Shown piece by piece: positions 1 to 4,914 of a stretch of DNA of 5,944 nt; the stretch's first letter is position 1; every line of letters begins with the position of its first letter. The notes under the pieces were generated by a model that ran no database searches, was not told the DNA's origin, and saw nothing but the letters and a program-made list of their open reading frames with translations. Source of the DNA: DUZB01 sp964407525. Its GTDB lineage: Bacteria; Desulfobacterota; DSM-4660; Desulfatiglandales; Desulfatiglandaceae. The position numbers were made by a program, and so were the translations under genes. The stretch covers positions 1 to 5,944 of the forward strand of contig CAYOWC010000300.1 in the NCBI GenBank assembly GCA_964407525.1, given 5' to 3'.

Positions 1-54
1 CCGGCGACGGGACAAGCCCCGGCGACGGGACAAGCCCCGGCGACGGGACAAGCG
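1..54. repeat. GC-rich 18-bp tandem repeat, three units, cut by the window edge
   Basis: The unit CCGGCGACGGGACAAGCC occurs at 1-18 and 19-36 and again at 37-54, where only the last base differs (G for C). The array starts at base 1, so further units may lie outside the window. Each unit contains GGGACAAGCCCC, whose complement GGGGCTTGTCCC can form a short CGGG/CCCG hairpin. Two diverged units of the same kind occur in opposite orientation at about 2870-2906. The 18-bp period is a multiple of three, so expansion would not change a reading frame crossing it. Confidence 0.95.
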
Positions 55-120
55 GGCGGTAAATAAGCGTGTGAAAGTTTCCTTCTCGATTAGACTGACC
101 TTTTTGCCAGTCAAAGGCCC
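44..120 (-). repeat. Dispersed repeat, copy A (inverted relative to copy B)
   Basis: Bases 44-62 (CGGGACAAGCGGGCGGTAA) are identical to the reverse complement of 2860-2878. The similarity continues to about base 120: the 51 bases 67-117 match the reverse complement of 2807-2857 at 41 positions, after a 2-base length difference. Together with the tandem units at 1-54 this is one copy of a composite repeat family; copy B is at 2802-2906. I do not recognise a named family. Strand is given so that copies A and B read in the same sense, away from the three-gene cassette between them. Confidence 0.85.
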
Positions 121-137
121 CGCTTGTGTTTTGAAAG

Positions 138-196
138 GGAAACTTGAAATACGGGAAAACCCTAAATCTTAATGCCTTTTCTAATTTCAAGTTTCC
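138..196. repeat. Perfect 13-bp inverted repeat with 33-nt loop
   Basis: GGAAACTTGAAAT at 138-150 is the exact reverse complement of ATTTCAAGTTTCC at 184-196. The loop (151-183) holds a small GGGAAAACCC motif. The structure lies about 100 bp beyond the stop of the leftward operon. No T-run follows the stem on either strand, so it does not look like an intrinsic terminator. It could stabilise the 3' end of the operon mRNA, or be part of a small repeat element. Confidence 0.7.
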
Positions 197-245
197 AATT
201 TCGGCATCCGATTCTCAACTTCAGAAACCCATTTTTAATTCGAGA

Positions 246-272
246 TTACACTCCATTTCGAAAAAAGTGTAA
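246..272 (-). terminator. Weak hairpin just after the three-gene operon
   Basis: TTACACT (246-252) pairs with AGTGTAA (266-272), leaving a 13-nt loop, and begins 23 nt past the stop codon of the last operon gene. The stem is short and AT-rich, and no strong T-tract follows it on the minus strand. As a terminator it is only a candidate, chosen for position more than quality. Confidence 0.2.
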
Positions 273-295
273 GCGGACAAAGATGAGGATGCTAA

Positions 296-1045
296 CTATT
301 CCATCAAAATTCCACCATTCAAATTAAGGGTCGTCCCCGTAATATGTCTGGCGGCATCAGAGAGCAGGAAAAGGGCCGCTCCCGCAACATCGGCTGTATC
401 CGCAAACCTGCCCAAAGGACATTGCTCCAGCATAAGTTCCTTCCGGTCCATCGGCAACGTCTGCAGCATGTCAGTATCTACTGGACCGGGCGCCAGGCCA
501 TTCACGGTTACCCCGTAAGGCGCCAGTGTCCTGGCGAAAGATTTGGTAAGGCAGATCACCCCCGCTTTTGAAGCGGAATAGTGGGCGCCGGCTGCAAGTC
601 CCCCCACCTTGCCCGCGAGAGAAGCCATGTTGAGAATACGTCCCTGCCCCTGCTCTTTCATTATGGACATAACGGCTTGGGAGCAGAAAAAGACACCCCG
701 CAGATTGACAGCCATCATTTCATCCCATTCTTCCTCAGTAATCTCTTCTATGGGGGGCGACGAGCAGATCCCGGCATTGTTAAAAAGGATGTCCACCCTT
801 CCAAATTCTTTCATCGCCAATTCCACAAGAGATAAAATGTCCGCCTTTTTTCTTACATCGGCCTTGAAAGGTACAACGCGGCCACCAAAGGCTTCCTGAA
901 TTTCGCCTGCAGCTTTAGACGTGCTCTCCATCTCCATATCACTGATTACTACGGACGCCCCTTCGGCGACCAAACCTTCGGCAACGGCTCTGCCGATTCC
1001 CCTTTCCCCACCGGTAATAATAGCAGTCTTCCCTTGAAATCTCAT
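296..1045 (-). CDS. Short-chain dehydrogenase/reductase (classical SDR, NAD-type)
   Basis: This is a full-length classical SDR of 249 residues, a cytosolic NAD(P)H-dependent oxidoreductase acting on an alcohol or ketone. Visible motifs are the nucleotide-binding TGGERGIG (11-18), NNAG (89-92), Asn114, Ser142 and the catalytic Tyr156-x3-Lys160 (YSASK). Asp36 sits at the end of the second beta strand, 18 residues after the last glycine of the binding motif, which in this family usually means preference for NAD(H). The start is ATG at 1045 with an AGGAG ribosome site at 1054-1058. It overlaps the stop of the upstream lyase gene by 4 bp (ATGA), so translation is probably coupled. It is the last gene of a three-gene operon. 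General resemblance is to FabG/glucose-dehydrogenase-like SDRs; substrate is unknown. FabG proper is less likely, because the neighbours are not fatty-acid genes. Confidence 0.93.
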   Translation of the reverse strand: MRFQGKTAIITGGERGIGRAVAEGLVAEGASVVISDMEMESTSKAAGEIQEAFGGRVVPFKADVRKKADILSLVELAMKEFGRVDILFNNAGICSSPPIEEITEEEWDEMMAVNLRGVFFCSQAVMSIMKEQGQGRILNMASLAGKVGGLAAGAHYSASKAGVICLTKSFARTLAPYGVTVNGLAPGPVDTDMLQTLPMDRKELMLEQCPLGRFADTADVAGAALFLLSDAARHITGTTLNLNGGILME

Positions 1046-1950
1046 AAGTTTATCTCCTCAATAATTGGTTGCAAGACGTCTTGAATGCGCACCTTCATCG
1101 TATCAAACTGCAATTGATCCGCATCAGAAAGGGGCTGTTTTGGAGGCCCCATGTCAAAGCCCCTTATCTCCATGGCCATTTTAAATCCCAGGGGGAAAGG
1201 AACATCGAACATACTTCGAATGAGTGGAAGTATTGAAAACTGGTGCTTTCTCGCCGTTTCATAGTCTCCTGATAAAAAGCACTGATAGATTGCAACCATC
1301 ACCTCGGGAAGGATTCCAGAGGTTGCGGTCATGCACCCTTTTCCACCCATCATCAGGCACGGCAAAAGCATCTCTTCTCTGCCGGTCAAAAAATTCATTT
1401 CCCCTTTCTCAAGCCGAACATTGTCCATAAAATGTAGGAAGTCTACCATACTTCCACTGCTGTCTTTTATGGCCACCACGTTTGGCCTTCGGGCCAATCG
1501 TTTAACAAGGTCGTAGCTCAAAGGTTGCGTGAAAAGGGGGATATTATAGAGAACAACAGGGATGTCTACAGCATCGATGATCGTTTCAAAATACTTCTCG
1601 ATCATATTTTCTGAGAGAGGAAAAAAATGGGGCGGGGCAATCACCACCGCATCGCAACCGATCTCCTGAGCCTTTTTTGCCAGAAAAACAGATTCTTCCG
1701 GATGGCTGCTTCCCACACCGGGCATGACCGGCACCCGGCCCTTTGCCTGGTCGTGGACCATCTCCATAAGGGCCACTTTTTCCTCACGGCTCATGTGGAT
1801 AAACTCGCCTACGGAACTGACCGGGAAAAGCCCATCCACTCCGTGCTGAATTTGGAAATCCACTATTCGTCGCATTTCTTTTTCATGAATATGGCCGTCC
1901 TGTTTAAAAGAGGTCAACATGGCCACAAAAATACCTTCTGGCTTAAACAT
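1042..1950 (-). CDS. DapA/NanA-superfamily lyase (2-oxo acid aldolase or dehydratase)
   Basis: A 302-residue (beta/alpha)8-barrel class I aldolase family protein that uses a Schiff-base lysine on a 2-oxo acid. The catalytic pair is visible as Tyr135 in VVLYNIP and Lys162 in VVAIKDSSG. The substrate-carboxylate loop, GTTGE in DapA, reads SSVGE (45-49). The arginine of DapA's YNVPSRT motif, which binds aspartate semialdehyde, is replaced by Phe140 (YNIPLFT). These changes argue against lysine-pathway 4-hydroxy-tetrahydrodipicolinate synthase and favour an N-acetylneuraminate-lyase or 2-keto-3-deoxy-sugar-acid aldolase/dehydratase role, which is inference. It lies 18 bp after the KduD-like SDR and overlaps the next SDR by 4 bp. 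The start ATG has only a weak site (AAAGGAT, about 12 nt upstream), so translation may depend on coupling to the preceding gene. Exact substrate is not predictable. Confidence 0.93.
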   Translation of the reverse strand: MFKPEGIFVAMLTSFKQDGHIHEKEMRRIVDFQIQHGVDGLFPVSSVGEFIHMSREEKVALMEMVHDQAKGRVPVMPGVGSSHPEESVFLAKKAQEIGCDAVVIAPPHFFPLSENMIEKYFETIIDAVDIPVVLYNIPLFTQPLSYDLVKRLARRPNVVAIKDSSGSMVDFLHFMDNVRLEKGEMNFLTGREEMLLPCLMMGGKGCMTATSGILPEVMVAIYQCFLSGDYETARKHQFSILPLIRSMFDVPFPLGFKMAMEIRGFDMGPPKQPLSDADQLQFDTMKVRIQDVLQPIIEEINL

Positions 1951-1968
1951 TATTTTCTCTATCCTTTT

Positions 1969-2742
1969 CTATATGGCCGTGGAAAAACCTCCATCAACGG
2001 GAATCGCCGTGCCCGTGACAAAATCCGAAGCAGCGCTTGAGAGAAAAACGGCCGTGCCCGCCAAATCAACTGGAACGCCCCAACGCCCTGCTGGTGTTCG
2101 GTCCAGAACCCTCTCATGCAACCCTTCAATGTCCTTTCGCGCCTGTCGGGTTAAAGCCGTGTCAATCCATCCGGGAAGAATAGCATTCACCTGAATATTG
2201 TCTGGCGCCCATGCCGTTGCAAGGCTCTTGGTAAGCTGAACTATTCCCCCTTTGCTGGCCCCATAGGGCGCAAGTTTGGGCCCTCCGAAAATGGAGGTCA
2301 TGGAGCCGATATTGATGATTTTACCGAATCCTGCCTCTTTCATAAATGGATAGACCGCATGGCAGCAAAGAAAAGGTCCTCGCAGGTTTGTCTCAAGAAC
2401 CTGGTCCCAATCGGCCGCTTCATAATCCTGTGGCATTTTACGAATATTCATCCCGGCATTGTTCACGAGAATATGGATTTTACCCAACTTATCGCGAACC
2501 TCTTGCATCATGGCCCGAATACCTTCTTCTTTGGAAACATCACAGCTGATGCCTATGACACGCGTTTTGAAACGCTCTTGAATTCCCTGAACCGTTTCCT
2601 GAATTTTCTGCTGATTTCTTGCAACCACAACCACATCCGAACCCGCTGCGGCAAACCCTTCCGCAATCCCCTTGCCAATTCCCCCATTACCGCCGGTTAC
2701 AATGGCAACTTTTTCTTTGAGTGAAAAAGAACTATTTTCCAT
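1969..2742 (-). CDS. SDR resembling KduD / gluconate 5-dehydrogenase (NADP-type)
   Basis: A 257-residue classical SDR. Motifs: TGGNGGIG (16-23), NNAG (94-97), Asn119, Ser147, and Tyr160-x3-Lys164. The C-terminal half (DRTPAGRWGVPVDLAGTAVF, about 214-233, then VDGG at 249-252) closely resembles 2-deoxy-D-gluconate 3-dehydrogenase (KduD) and gluconate 5-dehydrogenase proteins as I remember them. At the cofactor-selecting position it has Ala41-Arg42 rather than an acidic residue, which suggests NADP(H). The start at 2742 is chosen over an upstream in-frame TTG (2838) or ATG (2796). It has AAGGGAG 8 nt before it, and the SDR core starts within ten residues; the longer versions would run through the dispersed repeat. 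It is the first gene of the three-gene operon, 18 bp before the lyase. Likely a sugar-acid or related 2-oxo/hydroxy acid oxidoreductase; substrate unproven. Confidence 0.93.
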   Translation of the reverse strand: MENSSFSLKEKVAIVTGGNGGIGKGIAEGFAAAGSDVVVVARNQQKIQETVQGIQERFKTRVIGISCDVSKEEGIRAMMQEVRDKLGKIHILVNNAGMNIRKMPQDYEAADWDQVLETNLRGPFLCCHAVYPFMKEAGFGKIINIGSMTSIFGGPKLAPYGASKGGIVQLTKSLATAWAPDNIQVNAILPGWIDTALTRQARKDIEGLHERVLDRTPAGRWGVPVDLAGTAVFLSSAASDFVTGTAIPVDGGFSTAI

Positions 2743-2750
2743 TTTTTTAT

Positions 2751-2757
2751 CTCCCTT
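2751..2757 (-). promoter_or_regulatory. Ribosome binding site fixing the start of the KduD-like SDR
   Basis: On the minus strand AAGGGAG lies 8 nt before the ATG at 2742. It is the only strong site near the candidate starts, and supports a 257-residue protein over extended versions reaching into the repeat. Confidence 0.75.
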
Positions 2758-2803
2758 AAATTCATTCACATAACCCTCTGAACCTTTAAGTTTCATATGA
2801 GCG

Positions 2804-2906
2804 CCGCCTCTGGCTGGAAAACAAGTCAGTCTGATCAAGAAAGAAACTTTTACACGACCTTACCGCCCGCTTGTCCCGCCGCTCGGGGCTTGTCCCGCTG
2901 GCGGGG
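2804..2906 (+). repeat. Dispersed repeat, copy B, with two diverged GC-rich units
   Basis: This is the inverted partner of copy A (44-120 plus the tandem array at 1-54). Bases 2807-2857 are the 80%-identical block, and 2860-2878 the 19-bp identical block. Two GC-rich units follow, CTTGTCCCGCCGCTCGGGG (2870-2888) and CTTGTCCCGCTGGCGGGG (2889-2906), diverged from the three near-identical units in copy A. The plus-strand frame beginning at 2801 is open to a stop at 3053-3055 but has no plausible start, so no gene is called. Confidence 0.85.
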
Positions 2907-2910
2907 CTTC

Positions 2911-3001
2911 GCTCAAGACGCTAAGAACGCTAAGATTTTGTTTTTTACCGAATCGGAACGGACGATTCGAAAAAGGCTTTGCGGCCTTCGCGCCTTGGCG
3001 G
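2911..3001. repeat. Large imperfect palindrome of CTTnGCG-like units
   Basis: The core is a perfect 7-bp stem, CGAATCG (2949-2955) and CGATTCG (2963-2969), with a 7-nt loop. T5 (2942-2946) and A5 (2970-2974) can extend it past a 2-base bulge. The outer arms are short-period arrays: CGCTAAGAACGCTAAG (2920-2935) against CTTTGCGG-CCTTCGCG-CCTTGGCGG (2977-3001), pairing imperfectly. I recall such CTTTGCG/CTTGGCG arrays as common intergenic repeats in several environmental bacterial lineages. T-runs lie before, not after, the stem on both strands, so it is not a standard terminator. Confidence 0.7.
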
Positions 3002-3014
3002 TTCAATCCACCAG

Positions 3015-3035
3015 AAGTTTCATATGAGGAAACTT
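3015..3035 (-). repeat. Small hairpin overlapping the stop of the UspA-receiver gene
   Basis: AAGTTTC (3015-3021) and GAAACTT (3029-3035) form a perfect 7-bp stem around a 7-nt loop. The inner arm touches the TAA stop codon (3034-3036). It partly coincides with the right copy of the 14-bp direct repeat. Possibly an mRNA 3'-end structure; function unproven. Confidence 0.45.
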
Positions 3036-3939
3036 ACTTCAAAATGTCTTCATAGGGGTCTTTCCAGTCGGAGCCAAATTTCTTATCATAGAATGATCCG
3101 AAACGCTGAAGCCATCGCCACCAGGAGCTGTCTCCCCTTGCCTGTGCTTCCAGGATGTCATTCAGATAGGTGGTAATACCATTCATTTTTTCCTTGGGGA
3201 TATAGGAGGCTGCCCCATCTCGATAGGACTTGACCGTGTCCTCAGCGGTCATGGCATGGGCCGTGAGCATCACGGGCAATACCTTTTTTTCCTTGGCGAT
3301 CTTCAACAACTCATAACCGTCTACCCCCATGATATCCAAAATAGCCAGATCAAAGGCCTTGGTCTCCAGAAGTTCTTTTGCTTCTTCAAAAGTGGAAGCC
3401 GTGGTGACTTCACACATGGTCAGAAATTCCTCCAAAGTCTCAAGGACATCGGGTTCGTCATCCACGATGAGGACCTTCTTGCCTTCCAAAAGCCCTTTCT
3501 TGACCACGACACAGGTCCGGTCGGTCCCAAGCACCACCTGAATGGCCACACTCCCCATACGGGATTTTCCACCGCTGAGTCCCTGGCTCCCCATGACGAT
3601 CAGGTCCATGTCATAATAGCTGGCGTAGTTAATGATTTCTTCAGCCGGGTTCCCCCCGCTCACAGAGGTCTCGATTTTGGTAAACCCCTGTTTTCGAGCC
3701 TCTTCCTCGGCCCAACTCAACAATTTTTTTCCCATTTTTTCACGAAAAAAGATTTCCGGCGGTTCTTCAATCTTTTCCGCCCGAACGTATTCCTTGATCT
3801 GTTCAGGGATATGGATATGTCTGACCACGTGGATAAGGTGAATCTCCACTTTTTCTGTTTCCCCAAGATTTGCTGCAAAATCGATCGCTTTGGATGCATA
3901 GCCCGATCCGTCGACCGGAACCAGGATTTTTTTTGTCAT
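3034..3939 (-). CDS. Universal stress protein (UspA) fused to a CheY-like receiver domain
   Basis: A 301-residue cytosolic two-domain protein. Residues 1-147 are a UspA domain: it opens with KKILVPVDGSGYASKAI and has the nucleotide-loop region GSQGLSGGKSRMGS (117-130). In ATP-binding Usps the motif is G-x2-G-x9-G-S; here only eight residues separate the second and third glycines, so ATP binding may be altered. Residues 154-265 are a receiver domain with acidic pair Asp160/Asp161, phospho-acceptor Asp202 (LAILDIMG), Thr226 and Lys249, all expected for a phosphorylatable domain. A 35-residue tail follows, rich in aromatics (SSWWRWLQRFGSFYDKKFG, 271-289). No HTH or enzymatic output domain is present. 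Start ATG has AGGAG 7 nt upstream. It lies 101 bp after the ferredoxin-nitroreductase gene. Probably a stress or redox signalling protein receiving phosphate from an unlinked kinase; partner unknown. Confidence 0.93.
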   Translation of the reverse strand: MTKKILVPVDGSGYASKAIDFAANLGETEKVEIHLIHVVRHIHIPEQIKEYVRAEKIEEPPEIFFREKMGKKLLSWAEEEARKQGFTKIETSVSGGNPAEEIINYASYYDMDLIVMGSQGLSGGKSRMGSVAIQVVLGTDRTCVVVKKGLLEGKKVLIVDDEPDVLETLEEFLTMCEVTTASTFEEAKELLETKAFDLAILDIMGVDGYELLKIAKEKKVLPVMLTAHAMTAEDTVKSYRDGAASYIPKEKMNGITTYLNDILEAQARGDSSWWRWLQRFGSFYDKKFGSDWKDPYEDILK

Positions 3940-4040
3940 TTTAATACTCCTGTTTTTCGTAAAATCGCCAACGCCTCGCCGGACAATGCAAGGAGCTGGA
4001 GATTACAGATTGATCGTGCAAGGGCCATAAACAATCAGCC

Positions 4041-4874
4041 TCAACGCCAACTGATGCGAGCGGTTTTCCTCGCGGGGATTCGGTGACTGCCGTAAACCGG
4101 ATACCCGATCATCATAGCCCCATGGCAGTCGTGATTTTCCGGGATTTGAAGGGCTTCCAGCATAGGTGGAAAACTGTTGATGGCCTTATTGAAATAGCCT
4201 CCCCAACAGGCACCAAGGCCATAGACCGGGGCCGCCACTTCCAGCGTGGTGAGCGCAATGGTGCACGCCATTGGAGAAGCAGGAATCGGAAGATCGTTTG
4301 GCCCATGGGCCACTATCACGTGAGGAGCTCTGCGACATATCCAATCACCCCCCGCCTCGGAGTCTTTAATCATCAAATCCAGAAGCTCTTTGGAAAATAT
4401 GGCCGGACTTTCCCCCGACCGCATGGCCCGCATCCATTGAATCACCATGGCCCCGAACCGCTGAACCTCCTGTGGATCATGGATCACAAGCCAGTGAACC
4501 GGCTCAAGATTCTTTGCCGTTGGGGCATAACAGGCCAGTCCGATTACCTTTTCCAGGATATCCCGCGAGACCTGTTTTTTCTTATATGTCCGAATGGAGC
4601 GACGGGTACGGATCAGGGCGTCCACTTGCTCTACAGAGAGGGAAATCCCTTCTGGAACCGGATCACATTGTTCCGGTTTCATGCTTTCGAGGCTGAAAGC
4701 CCCTTCAGGGCAGAAAGCAACACAATGTCCGCAGTTGATGCACTGCTGCTCTCCCACAGTTGTCGCCCTGGGGTAGCCGTCTTCCCCAATTTCAATAGCC
4801 CTTTCCGGGCACTCCGAGACACAAATCCCATCTCGCTTGCATTTCTCTCGATCGATAAATACACCAAATCCCAT
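4041..4874 (-). CDS. Ferredoxin-nitroreductase fusion (two Fe-S clusters plus FMN domain)
   Basis: 277 residues. Residues 1-60 form a bacterial-type ferredoxin domain. Cluster II has the full CxxCxxCxxxCP set (Cys45, 48, 51, 55). In cluster I the second cysteine is replaced by aspartate: Cys12-x2-Asp15-x2-Cys18-x3-Cys22-Pro. Residues about 82-277 are a nitroreductase-family FMN domain with RTRRSIRTY (89-97), APTAKN (117-122), GACWGGYF (221-228) and the C-terminal GYPVYGSHRIPARK. The family transfers electrons to nitro groups, flavins, quinones or C=C bonds; here the ferredoxin domain presumably feeds the FMN. Physiological substrate is not evident. Start ATG at 4874 has AGGAGC 6 nt upstream. 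It lies 40 bp after the molybdenum-enzyme FAD subunit, so the two are probably co-transcribed and may share electron flow. Soluble; no signal peptide or membrane segment. Confidence 0.93.
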   Translation of the reverse strand: MGFGVFIDREKCKRDGICVSECPERAIEIGEDGYPRATTVGEQQCINCGHCVAFCPEGAFSLESMKPEQCDPVPEGISLSVEQVDALIRTRRSIRTYKKKQVSRDILEKVIGLACYAPTAKNLEPVHWLVIHDPQEVQRFGAMVIQWMRAMRSGESPAIFSKELLDLMIKDSEAGGDWICRRAPHVIVAHGPNDLPIPASPMACTIALTTLEVAAPVYGLGACWGGYFNKAINSFPPMLEALQIPENHDCHGAMMIGYPVYGSHRIPARKTARISWR

Positions 4875-4914
4875 TTTTCAGCTCCTTTCTATTTCGAAAT
4901 TTCACGTGATACAT

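Larger units (their letters stand above)
2788..3028. repeat. Exact 14-bp direct repeats bracketing repeat copy B
   Basis: AAGTTTCATATGAG occurs at 2788-2801 and at 3015-3028, with mismatches immediately outside both ends. A 14-bp exact match this close is very unlikely by chance. The 213 bases between (2802-3014) are exactly the composite repeat (conserved block, GC units, palindrome). The pair therefore looks like a target-site duplication or the footprint of a recombination event. Confidence 0.8.

Noticed and set aside
1..54. CRISPR array.
   Set aside because: The 18-bp units are directly adjacent with no spacers.
2743..2838. N-terminal extension of the KduD-like SDR to a TTG at 2838 (289 residues) or an ATG at 2796.
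   Set aside because: The extension runs through the dispersed repeat and has no good ribosome site. The ATG at 2742 has AAGGGAG at ideal spacing, and the SDR fold starts directly after it.
2743..2840. Sigma-70 promoter for the three-gene operon.
   Set aside because: No convincing -35/-10 pair with correct spacing was seen. CATATG at 2795-2800 region and TTGATC-like hexamers do not pair at 16-18 bp.
2942..2974. Intrinsic terminator at the central hairpin of the palindrome.
   Set aside because: On both strands the T-run precedes the stem and an A-run follows it, the reverse of a rho-independent terminator.
2801..3055. Long open plus-strand frame through repeat copy B.
   Set aside because: It has no start codon with a ribosome site, ends inside the UspA-receiver gene in antisense, and is made of GC-rich repeats that lack stop codons. 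Only the first 17 codons show a conservation signal, reported as a finding and not as a gene.
3940..4040. Terminator or promoter between the ferredoxin-nitroreductase and UspA-receiver genes.
   Set aside because: No stable hairpin with a T-tract and no clear promoter hexamers are visible in the 101 bp, so I cannot tell whether the third gene belongs to the same transcript.
3256..4086. Long plus-strand open frames over the UspA-receiver and nitroreductase genes (also 4083-4943).
   Set aside because: They are antisense shadows of genes with clear domains on the minus strand; their translations show no recognisable motifs.
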